Source of the DNA: Rodentibacter genomosp. 2
GTDB lineage: Bacteria; Pseudomonadota; Gammaproteobacteria; Enterobacterales; Pasteurellaceae
Reading direction: 5' to 3'
DNA: 64,000 bases
Assembly: GCA_001999425.1 (NCBI GenBank)
Contig: MLHP01000025.1
Coordinates: forward strand, 1 to 64,000
Made by a program: the position numbers and the translations under genes. How positions within the stretch are numbered: position 1 is the stretch's first letter; each line of letters starts with the position of its first letter. Below are positions 8,633 to 18,533 of this stretch, piece by piece. Under the pieces are notes generated by a model. That model made no database searches, was not told the origin of the DNA, and saw only the letters and a list, made by a program, of their open reading frames with translations.

Positions 8633-9595
8633 ATGAAAACTACATTAAAAATGAGTGTAATTTCAACCGCACTTTTAACCTTGCCAATGGTGGCAAATGC
8701 GGATGTATTGGCTTCGGTTAAACCTCTAGGGTTTATTGCATCGTCCATTGCAAACGGCGTAACTAATACACAGATTCTTGTTCCGACAGGGGCATCACCG
8801 CATGATTACAGTTTAAAATTGTCGGATATTCAAAAAGTGAAATCAGCAGATTTAGTGTTATGGGTAGGTGAGGACATTGATTCATTTTTAGCAAAACCGG
8901 TGAGCCAAATTGAGCGTAAAAAGGTGATTACCATTGCCGATCTCGCGGAGATTGAACCTTTGCTAACCCAAGCGCATCATGAGCATTTCCATGAAGATGG
9001 CGATCATGATCACAAACATGAGCATAAACACGAACATAAAAGCGGACACAATCACGATCATGAACATCACGAAGGATTAAGCACCAACTGGCACATTTGG
9101 TATTCGCCGGCAATTAGCCAAATTGTGGCACAAAAAGTGGCGGATAAACTAACCTTGCAATTTCCCGATAAGAAAGCGCTGATTGCAAAAAATCTTGCCG
9201 ATTTTAACCGCACTTTGGCGGAACAAAGCGATAAAATCAAGGCTCAGCTTGCCCCTTTTAAAGAAAAAGGTTTCTTTGTTTTCCATGATGCTTACGGTTA
9301 TTTCAATGATGCTTATGGCTTAAAACAAAGCGGGTATTTCACTATTAACCCATTGGTTGCACCCGGAGCGAAAACCCTTGCGCATATTAAACAGGAGATC
9401 GCAGAACATCGTGTTAATTGTTTGTTTGCCGAACCTCAATTTACCCCGAAAGTGATTGAATCTTTAGCAAAAGGTACGGCGGTGAAGGTAGGTCGTTTAG
9501 ATCCGATTGGTGATGGCGTACAGTTAGGGGGGAATTCCTATGCCAATTTCCTGCAAGCCACGGCGGATAGTTATACACAATGTTTGAGTAAATAA
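8633..9595 (+). CDS. znuA: Periplasmic zinc-binding protein ZnuA
   Basis: ZnuA captures Zn2+ in the periplasm for the ZnuBC importer. The 320-residue precursor has a cleavable signal peptide (MKTTLKMSVIST...VANA), cluster A-I solute-binding protein motifs (GASPHDYSLKLSDIQKVKSA), a central histidine- and acid-rich loop of about 35 residues near 115-150 typical of zinc members, and HDAYGYF in the second lobe. The ATG at 8633 has a strong AGGAG; in-frame upstream codons reaching 8495 lack a signal peptide. znuB and znuC are not adjacent, which is common in this family. Confidence 0.95.
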   Translation: MKTTLKMSVISTALLTLPMVANADVLASVKPLGFIASSIANGVTNTQILVPTGASPHDYSLKLSDIQKVKSADLVLWVGEDIDSFLAKPVSQIERKKVITIADLAEIEPLLTQAHHEHFHEDGDHDHKHEHKHEHKSGHNHDHEHHEGLSTNWHIWYSPAISQIVAQKVADKLTLQFPDKKALIAKNLADFNRTLAEQSDKIKAQLAPFKEKGFFVFHDAYGYFNDAYGLKQSGYFTINPLVAPGAKTLAHIKQEIAEHRVNCLFAEPQFTPKVIESLAKGTAVKVGRLDPIGDGVQLGGNSYANFLQATADSYTQCLSK

Positions 9596-9612
9596 ATGGC
9601 ATTAATTGAAAG

Positions 9613-9640
9613 AAAATGGTGGGAAATCCCACCATTTTTT
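9613..9640 (+). terminator. Terminator after znuA
   Basis: AAATGGTGGG (9614-9623) pairs with CCCACCATTT (9628-9637), followed by a T-run. Confidence 0.85.
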
Positions 9641-9721
9641 ATGAAAGGAAAGCGGTGATTTGAATTCAATACTTCAACTTATGCTATAATCCGCTACAAT
9701 TTTTTCTATTGAGAATTCCGA

Positions 9722-11857
9722 ATGAAACACCTATTCGCCACCACATCCCGTGGCTTTGAAGAACTGCTAAAAGTTGAATTAACCGAGCTTGGCGCGCTTG
9801 ATACAAAAGTCGTACAAGGCGGCGTGCATTTCTATGCCGATGATGAAACGCTTTATCGAACGCTGCTTTGGTCGCGTTTGGCATCACGCATTTTATTGCC
9901 CTTGATCGAAAGCAAAATTTATAGCGATTTAGATTTATATGCGGCGATTTCCAGCTTTAATTGGTTGGATTATTTTGATGAACGCATCACTTTTTTTGTG
10001 GATTTCAACGGAACCAATCAAGAAATTCGCCATACTCAGTTTGGTGCAATGCGGGTGAAAGATGGTATTGTGGATCACTTTGAACGTAAGGGTAAAATGC
10101 GCCCGAGCGTGGATAAAAGCCAACCGGATGTGCGTATTCATGCCTATTTAAATCGAGAAGAATTAGTCATTTCTTTGGATTTGAGCGGAGAAGCCCTGCA
10201 TTTGCGCGGTTACCGTGAAGATACGGGACAAGCCCCCTTACGTGAAACTTTGGCGGCAGCCATTGTACTGCGTTCCGGTTGGAAACAAGGCTCACCGCTG
10301 GTGGATCCTATGTGTGGTTCCGGCACACTTTTGATTGAAGCAGCACAAATGGAAGCCAAAATTGCACCTCAATTATATCGTTTACATTGGGGTTTTGATT
10401 TTTGGAAAGGGCACAACCAACAGGCATGGGAAAAAGTGAAGCATGAAGCCATTATTTTGGCACAAGAAAAACAAGCTGAAATTCAACCGCACTTTTATGG
10501 TTTTGATCTCGATCACCGTGTGTTAAAAAAAGCCCAACGCAATGCGCAAAATGCCGGGGTTGCTCACTTGATAAAATGGCAGCAAGGTGATGTAGCGGCA
10601 CTCACTAATCCGACTTCAAATGAGGTGGGAACGGTGATTTGTAATCCGCCTTACGGTGAACGTTTAGGCACGACACCGGCATTGATTGCCCTTTATTCTG
10701 TGTTTGGACAACGTTTGAAAAAAGAATTTGGCGGTTGGAATGCCTCAATTTTTAGCAGTGAATCTAGCCTGTTGGATTGTTTGAGAATGCGCGCAAATCG
10801 CCAATTCAAAGCGAAGAACGGGCCGTTAGATTGCGTGCAGAAAAATTATCAAATTTCACTACATAAAGCGGAAAGTGCGGCCGAAAACTCCCTTGAATTT
10901 AACCGCTCTTCTCCCTCTGTGGCAGTAGATTTTGCCAATCGACTACAAAAAAATATCAAGAAAATTGAAAAATGGGCAAAGCAACAAGGTTTGGATGCCT
11001 ACCGTCTCTATGATGCCGATCTACCGGAATATAATTTAGCGGTGGATCGTTATGCCGATCATATTGTGGTGCAAGAATATGCCGCACCTAAGAATATTGA
11101 TGAAAATAAAGCACGCCAACGTTTATTGGATGCGGTAACAGCGACCTTGCAAGTAACCGCTGTGGAAACCAATAAATTGATTTTAAAAGTTCGCCAAAAA
11201 CAAAAAGGCACGAACCAATACGAGAAATTAGCCAATAAAGGCGAATATTTTTATGTGAAGGAATATGGCGCGCAGCTTTGGGTGAATTTAACGGATTATT
11301 TGGATACCGGTTTATTTTTGGATCATCGCCTCACCCGTAAAATGGTTGGGGAATTGGCGGCAGGTAAGGATTTTCTGAATTTGTTTGCTTACACAGGCTC
11401 TGCCACTATTCACGCTGCATTAGGAGGCGCAAAATCTACTACCACGGTGGATATGTCGAACACCTATCTTAACTGGGCGGAACAAAATCTTATTTTGAAT
11501 GATTTGGAAGGCAAACAGCATAAATTGATTCAAGCGGATTGTTTACAGTGGTTGGAAAAATGTGATCGTCAGTTTGATTTAATTTTCGTTGATCCGCCGA
11601 CATTTTCCAATTCAAAACGTATGGAAGAGAGTTGGGATGTTCAGCGTGATCACATTAAATTGATGGGGAATTTAAAACGTATTTTGTGTCAAGGCGGTAC
11701 CATCATTTTTTCCAACAATAAACGGGGATTCAAAATGGATTTTGCCGAGCTGGAAGCATTGGGGTTGAATGCGGTGGAAATTTCTCATAAAACCTTGCCA
11801 TTGGATTTTGAACGCAATAAGCAGATCCATAATTGTTGGCTTATCACATTGAAATAG
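9722..11857 (+). CDS. rlmKL: Bifunctional 23S rRNA methyltransferase RlmKL
   Basis: One polypeptide of 711 residues carries two rRNA methyltransferases: the N-terminal RlmL half makes m2G2445 and the C-terminal RlmK half makes m7G2069 of 23S rRNA. Visible parts are an N-terminal THUMP region (about residues 40-155), [14 protein letters not shown] (SAM binding) and CNPPYGER (catalytic) in the RlmL half, and [20 protein letters not shown] and [10 protein letters not shown] in the RlmK half. The length matches the fused gammaproteobacterial enzyme. It is transcribed alone. Confidence 0.97.
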   Translation: MKHLFATTSRGFEELLKVELTELGALDTKVVQGGVHFYADDETLYRTLLWSRLASRILLPLIESKIYSDLDLYAAISSFNWLDYFDERITFFVDFNGTNQEIRHTQFGAMRVKDGIVDHFERKGKMRPSVDKSQPDVRIHAYLNREELVISLDLSGEALHLRGYREDTGQAPLRETLAAAIVLRSGWKQGSPLVDPMCGSGTLLIEAAQMEAKIAPQLYRLHWGFDFWKGHNQQAWEKVKHEAIILAQEKQAEIQPHFYGFDLDHRVLKKAQRNAQNAGVAHLIKWQQGDVAALTNPTSNEVGTVICNPPYGERLGTTPALIALYSVFGQRLKKEFGGWNASIFSSESSLLDCLRMRANRQFKAKNGPLDCVQKNYQISLHKAESAAENSLEFNRSSPSVAVDFANRLQKNIKKIEKWAKQQGLDAYRLYDADLPEYNLAVDRYADHIVVQEYAAPKNIDENKARQRLLDAVTATLQVTAVETNKLILKVRQKQKGTNQYEKLANKGEYFYVKEYGAQLWVNLTDYLDTGLFLDHRLTRKMVGELAAGKDFLNLFAYTGSATIHAALGGAKSTTTVDMSNTYLNWAEQNLILNDLEGKQHKLIQADCLQWLEKCDRQFDLIFVDPPTFSNSKRMEESWDVQRDHIKLMGNLKRILCQGGTIIFSNNKRGFKMDFAELEALGLNAVEISHKTLPLDFERNKQIHNCWLITLK

Positions 11858-11860
11858 CAA

Positions 11861-11886
11861 AAGGCTTCCATTTGGGAGCCTTTTTT
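11861..11886 (+). terminator. Terminator after rlmKL
   Basis: AAGGCTTCC (11861-11869) pairs with GGGAGCCTT (11874-11882, one G-T pair), then T6. It separates rlmKL from the convergent pabC-like gene. Confidence 0.85.
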
Positions 11887-12451
11887 ACAACCCATTCATG
11901 GCATTAATAAGACGAATTTCATCAAATTTTTCAACGTCTTGTGCATAAATTGTAGTTTCTCTAATTTTACCTTCCTGCAATAATTTTTCCCGTTGTGTGC
12001 CGGCTAATAATGGTGTATCAGGCGTGAACCATTGATTTCCTTGGCGAAAAATGAGATTTCCAATGGAACAATCCGTTACTTTTCCATGTTTAATAATCAT
12101 AATTTCATCGCACTTTCCCCGCTGGGCTAAAAGAGAGTTAAGCAAATCCCGATTGGCATATTTCAAGCTGTAATCAATTTCATCACAGATAATTGGCTGA
12201 AAAGTGCGGTAGATTTTTCGTGTGTATTCAAGGTACTGAATTTGGGTGCTTTCGGCATTGTAATCAATACGACAACGCACCCGCTGATTTTGTAAGTGGG
12301 GCGGTATTTGGATTAACGCAAAAAGATTAAAAATATTGACCGCGCTTTTGCCGTAAAATTGTCGTAAACTCCGTTCATAACGTGCTTGATGGTATTCAAT
12401 ATTTTGAATTTTTCCTTTTTCAATGGCAATGGTTTCAAATAAGGGAAACAT
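11885..12451 (-). CDS. Short PabC-like class IV aminotransferase (aminodeoxychorismate lyase candidate)
   Basis: A 188-residue PLP fold-IV protein whose neighbour is pabB; the likely job is release of p-aminobenzoate from 4-amino-4-deoxychorismate. It has the fold-IV features LFETIAIEKGKI at the N-terminus, a presumed PLP lysine at residue 97 (SLKYANRDLL), DEIMIIKHGKVTDCSIGNLIF and FTPDTPLLAGTQRE. It is clearly shorter than E. coli PabC (about 269 residues), mainly in the N-terminal region and the C-terminus. It overlaps pabB by TAATG, so the two are coupled. Function is inferred from family and context. Confidence 0.8.
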   Translation of the reverse strand: MFPLFETIAIEKGKIQNIEYHQARYERSLRQFYGKSAVNIFNLFALIQIPPHLQNQRVRCRIDYNAESTQIQYLEYTRKIYRTFQPIICDEIDYSLKYANRDLLNSLLAQRGKCDEIMIIKHGKVTDCSIGNLIFRQGNQWFTPDTPLLAGTQREKLLQEGKIRETTIYAQDVEKFDEIRLINAMNGL

Positions 12452-13437
12452 TATTTTGTCTCCTCGGTTCTACGAAAAGACGGTAAATAGACTTTTTCGA
12501 GTAATTCTTGATATTCATCTTCCAAACGGCTTTGGATCGTAATGCCTCCACCGCTATGAAAATAATATTTCTCACCCGTTTGAGAAATAAACCGAATAGC
12601 TACCGCACTTTGTAGGTTTTCGCCATCAAAAAGACCAAAAATACCCGTGTAATAACCTCGGGGTTGGCGTTCCGCTTGTTGAATAATTTGCACGGTTTTT
12701 TCTTTGGGGGCGCCGCTAATCGAGCCTGCGGGCAATAACGTAGCAAGTATATTGCCAATATTTTGTTGCCAATGTTCATCTAGTTCGCCGCAAATCTCCG
12801 AACTTGTCTGCAAAATTTCGCCTTTTTGTGTGGCAATGCGATCAACATAGCGAAATTTTGTGACCTGAATATTGGTCGCCACCATGGCTAAATCGTTCCG
12901 CATTAAATCCACAATAGTGTAATGCTCACGCAGTTCTTTTTCATCATTTAGCAGTTGCTGTTTTGCATTGGGGAGGGCAGCATTAATTGTTCCTTTCATC
13001 GGATAAGTCAAAATTTTGTTATCTTGAATATTGATAAAACATTCCGGTGAGAAGCAAACAAATTGATTTTTTAGCCATAATTTATAAGGTGCAGAGGATT
13101 GATAAAAAATCTGTTCAAGGGAAAAATTACCCGAAATTTCAGTGGGCGAAGTGAGATTTAACAAATAAGAATTGCCCTTTTGAATATCTTTCTGCACAAC
13201 GTCAAAACCCTGTTGATAATCGGAAAGGGGAATCGGGTATTTTTCAAAATGAATATCTGTGGAGAAGTTTTTTGACTCGGTAATGTTTGTTTTTCCTAAA
13301 ATATCAAAAAAAATGCCTCGTTGAGCCGTTTCTTCTAAAGGAAAAATTAACGGTTTTTGTTGTTCAAAATCAATCAGAAAAAAGAAAGGGGCGGATTTTG
13401 CCCCATAATGATTGGCTTGGTGGATAAAATGTTGCAT
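12451..13437 (-). CDS. pabB: Aminodeoxychorismate synthase component I
   Basis: PabB converts chorismate to 4-amino-4-deoxychorismate with ammonia from PabA. The 328-residue protein covers the chorismate-binding domain (KGNSYLLNLTSPTEI near residue 88, LPAGSISGAPKEKT near 235-248, GYYTGIFGLF near 265) but lacks most of the N-terminal domain of the roughly 450-residue E. coli enzyme, as in the compact H. influenzae form. It is divergent from pabA with 56 bases between starts and coupled to the downstream lyase-like gene. Confidence 0.9.
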   Translation of the reverse strand: MQHFIHQANHYGAKSAPFFFLIDFEQQKPLIFPLEETAQRGIFFDILGKTNITESKNFSTDIHFEKYPIPLSDYQQGFDVVQKDIQKGNSYLLNLTSPTEISGNFSLEQIFYQSSAPYKLWLKNQFVCFSPECFINIQDNKILTYPMKGTINAALPNAKQQLLNDEKELREHYTIVDLMRNDLAMVATNIQVTKFRYVDRIATQKGEILQTSSEICGELDEHWQQNIGNILATLLPAGSISGAPKEKTVQIIQQAERQPRGYYTGIFGLFDGENLQSAVAIRFISQTGEKYYFHSGGGITIQSRLEDEYQELLEKVYLPSFRRTEETK

Positions 13438-13493
13438 TGTGCTATTTCTAATTTAGCGTAAAATTGCCCGATTATAACGAAAGCCGAGCAGTT

Positions 13494-14063
13494 ATGAAAT
13501 TACTCATTATTGATAATCACGATTCTTTCACTTTCAATTTAGTCGAACTGATTCGTCGCATTGGTGTGTCTTTTGATGTGCTTAATGTAGAAGATTTACA
13601 AGAAAATACACCCGAATCCTATAGCCATATCTTAATTTCTCCCGGCCCTGATGTGCCAAGGGCTTATCCGCAACTTTTTACGATGTTGGAGCGGTATCAT
13701 CGGCAAAAATCAATTCTCGGGGTATGCTTAGGACATCAAACATTGTGTGAGTTTTTTGGCGGAACGCTTTATAACTTCGATCAAGTTCGCCACGGGCAAA
13801 AACGGACGCTAAAAGTGCGGTCAAATTCGCCGTTATTTTTAGGTTTGCCGCCGGAATTTGATATTGGCTTATATCATTCTTGGGCGGTGAAAGTTGAAAA
13901 TTTTCCTCACGAATTAGAAATTACGGCCATATGTGATGAAAATGTGGTGATGGCGATGGCTCATCAATCTTTACCCATTTATGGCGTGCAGTTCCATCCG
14001 GAATCTTATATGTCCGAATACGGTGAGCAAATTTTACGGAATTGGTTAAATATTACCCCATAA
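13494..14063 (+). CDS. pabA: Class I glutamine amidotransferase, PabA-type
   Basis: This 189-residue glutaminase supplies ammonia to PabB for folate synthesis. It has the family N-terminus LLIIDNHDSFTFNL, oxyanion region ISPGPDVP, nucleophile cysteine in GVCLGHQTLCEFFGG near residue 80, and the His-Glu pair in VQFHPESYMSEYG near the C-terminus. Component II of anthranilate synthase (TrpG) is similar, but the divergent pabB favours PabA; a dual role cannot be excluded. I chose the ATG at 13494 because the conserved domain begins there. Confidence 0.88.
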   Translation: MKLLIIDNHDSFTFNLVELIRRIGVSFDVLNVEDLQENTPESYSHILISPGPDVPRAYPQLFTMLERYHRQKSILGVCLGHQTLCEFFGGTLYNFDQVRHGQKRTLKVRSNSPLFLGLPPEFDIGLYHSWAVKVENFPHELEITAICDENVVMAMAHQSLPIYGVQFHPESYMSEYGEQILRNWLNITP

Positions 14064-14069
14064 TAGTGC

Positions 14070-14121
14070 TTGATTCTTTATCTAAAATTCGTATTATAGC
14101 CGTCTATACGTCAATACATCC
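14070..14121 (+). promoter_or_regulatory. metK promoter with tandem MetJ boxes
   Basis: A promoter TTGATT (14070-14075), 16-base spacer, TATTAT (14092-14097) runs directly into adjacent octamers AGCCGTCT (14098-14105, 7 of 8 to the met box AGACGTCT), ATACGTCA (14106-14113, 6 of 8) and ATACATCC (14114-14121, 5 of 8). Tandem 8-base met boxes are the MetJ-SAM operator design, and covering the start site fits repression when SAM is plentiful. Confidence 0.75.
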
Positions 14122-14141
14122 AAATTAAAAAGAGAGAAACT

Positions 14142-15296
14142 ATGTCTAGTTATTTATTTACCTCGGAATCCGTGTCTGAAGGACATCCGGATAAAATCGC
14201 CGACCAGATTTCTGATGCGGTACTTGATGAAATTCTAAAACAAGATCCCAAAGCCCGTGTTGCCTGCGAAACTTATGTGAAAACTGGTATGGCGTTAGTG
14301 GGGGGAGAAATCACGACGTCAGCCTGGGTGGATATTGAAAATCTCACTCGAAAAGTGATTTGTGATATTGGTTATGAACATTCCGATATGGGATTTGACG
14401 GTCATTCTTGTGCCGTATTAAATGCCATTGGTAAACAGTCTGCGGATATTAATCAAGGTGTGGATCGTGAAAATCCCTTGGAGCAAGGAGCAGGCGACCA
14501 AGGCATTATGTTTGGTTATGCCACGAATGAAACCGATGTATTAATGCCTGCTGCGATTACCTATGCACATCGTTTAATGCAAAAACAGGCGGAAGTACGT
14601 AAAAGCGGTAAATTAGCCTGGTTACGCCCTGATGCCAAAAGCCAAGTCACCTTAAAATATGAAGATAACAAAATTGTTGGCGTGGACGCCGTTGTGCTTT
14701 CAACGCAACATGCAGAAGATATTGAGCAAAAAGATCTTCATGAAGCGGTTATGGAAGAGATCATCAAACCAATATTACCAAGCGAGTGGCTTTCAAAAGA
14801 GACCAAATTTTTCATTAACCCGACAGGTCGTTTTGTTATCGGCGGTCCGATGGGGGATTGCGGTTTAACCGGTCGTAAAATTATTGTGGACACTTACGGC
14901 GGTGCGGCTCGTCATGGTGGCGGTGCATTCTCCGGCAAAGATCCGTCCAAAGTGGATCGTTCAGCGGCTTATGCAGCACGTTATGTAGCGAAAAATATTG
15001 TGGCTGCCGGTTTGGCGGAGCGTTGTGAAATTCAACTTTCTTATGCTATCGGTGTGGCAGAACCGACCTCAATTATGGTGGAAACCTTCGGCACAGGCAA
15101 AGTGGCAAATGAATTGTTGGTGGCATTAGTGCGAGAGTTTTTTGATTTACGCCCTTATGGTTTAATCAAAATGCTTGATTTAATTAAGCCTATTTATCGT
15201 GAAACTGCCGCTTATGGTCACTTTGGTCGTGAGCAATTCCCATGGGAAAAAGTGGATCGTGCGGAAGAATTACGTGCGGCGGCAGGGTTGAAATAA
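14142..15296 (+). CDS. metK: S-adenosylmethionine synthetase
   Basis: MetK makes S-adenosylmethionine from methionine and ATP. The 384-residue sequence has the signatures [16 protein letters not shown] near residue 8, [12 protein letters not shown] near 116 and [16 protein letters not shown] near 260. Length equals the E. coli enzyme. It is transcribed alone between a MetJ-type operator and a terminator; the product is consumed by the methyltransferases RlmM, RlmKL and RsmI elsewhere in the window. Confidence 0.98.
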   Translation: MSSYLFTSESVSEGHPDKIADQISDAVLDEILKQDPKARVACETYVKTGMALVGGEITTSAWVDIENLTRKVICDIGYEHSDMGFDGHSCAVLNAIGKQSADINQGVDRENPLEQGAGDQGIMFGYATNETDVLMPAAITYAHRLMQKQAEVRKSGKLAWLRPDAKSQVTLKYEDNKIVGVDAVVLSTQHAEDIEQKDLHEAVMEEIIKPILPSEWLSKETKFFINPTGRFVIGGPMGDCGLTGRKIIVDTYGGAARHGGGAFSGKDPSKVDRSAAYAARYVAKNIVAAGLAERCEIQLSYAIGVAEPTSIMVETFGTGKVANELLVALVREFFDLRPYGLIKMLDLIKPIYRETAAYGHFGREQFPWEKVDRAEELRAAAGLK

Positions 15297-15313
15297 TCCT
15301 ATTATGAATGACT

Positions 15314-15340
15314 AAAACCGCTATTTTTGGCGGTTTTTAT
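15314..15340 (+). terminator. Terminator after metK
   Basis: AAACCGC pairs with GCGGTTT around a TATTTTTG-type loop, followed by a T-rich run. The sprT start follows within about 15 bases. Confidence 0.8.
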
Positions 15341-15353
15341 TTTTCTAAATTTT

Positions 15354-15863
15354 ATGTTTTCATCACAAACTCAATTTCGTCATTTAAAAATGCAGGTTCA
15401 GCGTAAACTGGCGGAGTCCTTACGACTTGCAGAAGATTATTTTAAACGAGCATTTCCTATGCCAACGGTAAATTATGATTTACGTGGCGTGAAAGCCGGT
15501 GTAGCGTATTTACAAAAAAACGAAATCCAATTTAACCGCACTTTATTGCTTGAAAATACACAGGAATTTATTCACCAAGTTGTGCCTCATGAATTGGCGC
15601 ATTTAATTGTGTATCAAGTATTCGGACGTGTTAAGCCCCATGGCAAAGAATGGCAGGGAGTAATGAACGGGATTTTTCATTTGCCTGCAGAGACTTACCA
15701 TCAATTTGACGTGCAAAATGTTCAGGGGAAAACCTTTGAATATCGTTGTGCTTGTCAAACACATCTTCTGAGTATTCGCCGCCATAATCGAATTTTAAAA
15801 GAAGGTGCGGAATATTTATGCCGAAAATGTAAAGGAAAATTGGTTTTGATGGATGATAACTAA
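15354..15863 (+). CDS. sprT: SprT-family zinc metalloprotein
   Basis: A 169-residue SprT-like protein. The zinc/catalytic HELAHLIVY lies near residue 79, and CACQTH...CRKCKGK near the C-terminus forms a probable zinc ribbon. SprT relatives include the DNA-protein crosslink protease SPRTN; the bacterial role is uncertain. The start at 15354 (MFSSQTQF) fits the family N-terminus, but the ribosome-binding site is poor and an ATG at 15390 is possible. Confidence 0.88.
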   Translation: MFSSQTQFRHLKMQVQRKLAESLRLAEDYFKRAFPMPTVNYDLRGVKAGVAYLQKNEIQFNRTLLLENTQEFIHQVVPHELAHLIVYQVFGRVKPHGKEWQGVMNGIFHLPAETYHQFDVQNVQGKTFEYRCACQTHLLSIRRHNRILKEGAEYLCRKCKGKLVLMDDN

Positions 15864-15929
15864 GTCAAATTATGTTATATTCCCACTGGTTTTTTACCCA
15901 CAACAATACAATCGTATAGGAGTTATCCA

Positions 15930-16478
15930 ATGAAAAAATCATTATTAGCATTAGCTATCGGTACATTAGCTGTTGCTTCCGGTGCAAGTGCAAACTGGTA
16001 CGTGCAGGGGGATTTAGGTGTATCAAAAACAAAATTTACATCTTATTCTGATCTTAGTAAGACTAAAGTAGAACCTCGTATTTCTGTAGGCTATAAATTA
16101 GGAAATGTTCGTTTAGCTGTGGATTATACCTATCACGGAAAGTTTTCAGGAACTGATGGGTTTGGAGATGAAAGTACGGCTAAAATCCAAGGTTTAGGTT
16201 TTTCAGCAATCTATGATATTGATCTCAACTCTGCAATAACGCCTTATGTTGGTGCCCGTCTTTCAGCTAACCAATTTAAAATCACGAACCGTACTGTGAA
16301 TATTTTTGAAGATAGATCTGAAATTAAATTTGGTTATGGTTTAGTTGCTGGAGCAAAATATCAATTAAGTGGAAATTGGTATGTAAATGGGGGAGTAGAA
16401 TATAATCGTTTAGGTTCTTATGAAGATACCAAAATCAACAATTACGGCGCAAAATTAGGCGTGGGTTACGAATTCTAA
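15930..16478 (+). CDS. Opacity-family small outer-membrane beta-barrel
   Basis: A 182-residue protein with a signal peptide ending ASGASA/NW and alternating hydrophobic strands ending in a terminal aromatic (LGVGYEF), the signal for outer-membrane barrel assembly. The pattern fits an eight-stranded OmpA/Opa-type barrel, with variable-looking loops rich in Ser, Asp and Lys at about residues 35-48 and 70-82. H. influenzae has an Opa-like gene at the same place after sprT. Possible roles are adhesion or surface integrity; neither is shown by the sequence. Confidence 0.85.
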   Translation: MKKSLLALAIGTLAVASGASANWYVQGDLGVSKTKFTSYSDLSKTKVEPRISVGYKLGNVRLAVDYTYHGKFSGTDGFGDESTAKIQGLGFSAIYDIDLNSAITPYVGARLSANQFKITNRTVNIFEDRSEIKFGYGLVAGAKYQLSGNWYVNGGVEYNRLGSYEDTKINNYGAKLGVGYEF

Positions 16479-16488
16479 TTTTCTCCTT

Positions 16489-16518
16489 AAAAGAGCGGTA
16501 AAATCAACCGCTCTTTTT
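16489..16518 (+). terminator. Terminator with variant uptake-sequence arms (AAGAGCGGT)
   Basis: AAAAGAGCGGT (16489-16499) pairs with ACCGCTCTTTT (16507-16517), then Ts. Both arms differ from the uptake core AAGTGCGGT by the same T-to-A change. Confidence 0.85.
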
Positions 16519-16532
16519 TCTTTTCCCCTCCC

Positions 16533-16560
16533 CTTGAAAATTCCGTTTTCATTCTTATAT
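16533..16560 (+). promoter_or_regulatory. Heat-shock (sigma-32-like) promoter of htpG
   Basis: CTTGAAA (16533-16539) equals the sigma-32 -35 consensus. After 14 bases comes CTTATAT, a weak match to the CCCCATnT -10 element. The htpG start lies 44 bases further on with AAGGA before it. Confidence 0.6.
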
Positions 16561-16604
16561 CCTTGACGTTCAATTTCCACTTATTTCATTTATAAGGAAA
16601 ATCT

Positions 16605-18485
16605 ATGTCTCAAAACAAAGAAACCCGTGGTTTCCAATCGGAAGTCAAACAACTATTACAATTAATGATTCATTCTTTATATTCCAATAAAGAAATTTTC
16701 CTACGTGAACTTATTTCCAATGCTTCCGATGCGGCGGATAAACTCCGTTTTAAAGCGCTTTCGAATCCGGCTCTTTATGAAAATGACGGAGAGTTACGTG
16801 TGCGTATTAGCTTTGATAGCGACAACGGCACAATAACCATCAGTGATAACGGGATCGGGATGACTCGTGACCAAGTGATCGATCACCTCGGTACGATTGC
16901 AAAATCCGGTACCAAAGAATTTTTGAATGCCCTAGGTAGCGATCAAGCCAAAGATAGCCAACTTATCGGTCAATTTGGTGTGGGCTTCTATTCTGCTTTT
17001 ATTGTGGCAGATAAAGTGACGGTGAAAACCCGAGCGGCAGGCGAGGATGCCGATAAAGGTGTGATTTGGGAATCTGCCGGAGAAGGGGAATACTCGGTTG
17101 CCGACATTGAGAAAAAATCCCGTGGTACAGATGTAATTCTACATTTACGCGAGGATGAAAAAGAATTCTTAAATGAATGGCGTTTGCGTGAAGTGATTGG
17201 TAAATATTCCGATCATATCGGTCTTCCGGTGGAAATGCTTACTAAAGAATATGATGATGAAGGCAAAGAAACCGGCGAAAAATGGGAAAAAATCAATAAA
17301 TCCGATGCCCTTTGGACACGCAATAAAAATGAGATTTCCGATGAGGAATACAAAGAATTTTATAAACATTTAAGCCACGATTTTGCCGATCCGCTTTTGT
17401 GGGCGCACAACAAAGTAGAAGGTAATCAGGAATACACCAGCTTGCTTTATGTGCCATCCAAAGCCCCTTGGGATTTATTTAATCGCGAGCATAAACACGG
17501 CTTAAAACTCTATGTTCAACGCGTATTCATTATGGATGATGCGGAACAATTTATGCCGAATTATCTACGTTTTATGCGCGGTTTAATCGATAGCAACGAT
17601 TTACCGTTAAATGTTTCCCGTGAAATTTTACAAGACAATAAAGTTACCGCAGCATTACGTAAAGCCTTAACCAAACGTTCTCTACAAATGTTGGAAAAAT
17701 TGGCAAAAGACGATGCGGAAAAATATCAACAATTCTGGAAAGAATTTGGCTTAGTCTTGAAAGAAGGGCCGGCGGAAGATTTCAGCAATAAAGAAAGCAT
17801 TGCCAAATTGTTACGTTTTGCTTCTACTCATAATGACAGCAGCGAACAAACCGTTTCTTTACAAGACTATGTTTCTCGGATGAAAGAGGGGCAAAAAGCC
17901 ATTTATTACATCACGGCAGATAGTTATGTGGCAGCGAAAAACAGCCCGCATTTAGAATTATTCAACAAAAAAGGTATTGAAGTCTTACTATTGTCCGATC
18001 GTATTGATGAATGGATGCTAAGCTACTTAACGGAGTTTGACGGCAAACCGTTACAAACTATCAGCAAAGCGGATTTAGATTTAGGCGATTTAGCGGATAA
18101 AGACGAAGCGGAACAAAAAGAGCAAGATAAAGCCTTTGAAAGTTTTGTTGAACGAGTGAAAACATTGCTAGGCGATCGTGTGAAAGAGGTTCGTTTAACC
18201 CATCGCTTAACGGACACCCCTGCGGTAGTTTCTACCGGTAACGATCAAATGACGACTCAAATGGCAAAATTGTTTGCGATGAGTGGGCAACTGGTGCCGG
18301 AAGTGAAATATACCTTTGAGCTTAATCCAGAACATCATTTAGTGAAAAAAGTCGCCGATATTGCTGACGAAACACAATTTGCCGACTGGATCGAATTATT
18401 GCTTGAACAGGCAATGCTTGCCGAACGCGGATCGTTGGAAAATCCGGTGGCATTTATTAAACGGGTTAATTCTCTACTAAGTTAA
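16605..18485 (+). CDS. htpG: Hsp90-family chaperone HtpG
   Basis: HtpG is the bacterial Hsp90, an ATP-driven cytosolic chaperone homodimer. The 626-residue protein shows the GHKL ATPase motifs [16 protein letters not shown] near residue 28, DNGIGMT near 82 and [10 protein letters not shown] near 124, the middle-domain [16 protein letters not shown] near 327, and a C-terminal dimer region without the eukaryotic MEEVD tail. It is monocistronic with a heat-shock-like promoter. Confidence 0.98.
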   Translation: MSQNKETRGFQSEVKQLLQLMIHSLYSNKEIFLRELISNASDAADKLRFKALSNPALYENDGELRVRISFDSDNGTITISDNGIGMTRDQVIDHLGTIAKSGTKEFLNALGSDQAKDSQLIGQFGVGFYSAFIVADKVTVKTRAAGEDADKGVIWESAGEGEYSVADIEKKSRGTDVILHLREDEKEFLNEWRLREVIGKYSDHIGLPVEMLTKEYDDEGKETGEKWEKINKSDALWTRNKNEISDEEYKEFYKHLSHDFADPLLWAHNKVEGNQEYTSLLYVPSKAPWDLFNREHKHGLKLYVQRVFIMDDAEQFMPNYLRFMRGLIDSNDLPLNVSREILQDNKVTAALRKALTKRSLQMLEKLAKDDAEKYQQFWKEFGLVLKEGPAEDFSNKESIAKLLRFASTHNDSSEQTVSLQDYVSRMKEGQKAIYYITADSYVAAKNSPHLELFNKKGIEVLLLSDRIDEWMLSYLTEFDGKPLQTISKADLDLGDLADKDEAEQKEQDKAFESFVERVKTLLGDRVKEVRLTHRLTDTPAVVSTGNDQMTTQMAKLFAMSGQLVPEVKYTFELNPEHHLVKKVADIADETQFADWIELLLEQAMLAERGSLENPVAFIKRVNSLLS

Positions 18486-18487
18486 AG

Positions 18488-18517
18488 AAAGAGCGGTCAA
18501 ATTTGACCGCTCTTTTT
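18488..18517. terminator. Perfect palindromic terminator after htpG
   Basis: AAAGAGCGGTCAAA (18488-18501) is followed immediately by its exact complement TTTGACCGCTCTTT (18502-18515). The arms carry the AAGAGCGGT variant of the uptake core. It separates htpG from the convergent small secreted gene. Confidence 0.85.
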
Positions 18518-18533
18518 TATATGTAATATCAAA

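Noticed and set aside
8980..9080. Repetitive CAT/GAA-rich stretch in znuA resembling a phase-variable repeat tract.
   Set aside because: The units are irregular and encode the known histidine-rich zinc loop of ZnuA; there is no uniform tetra- or pentanucleotide repeat.
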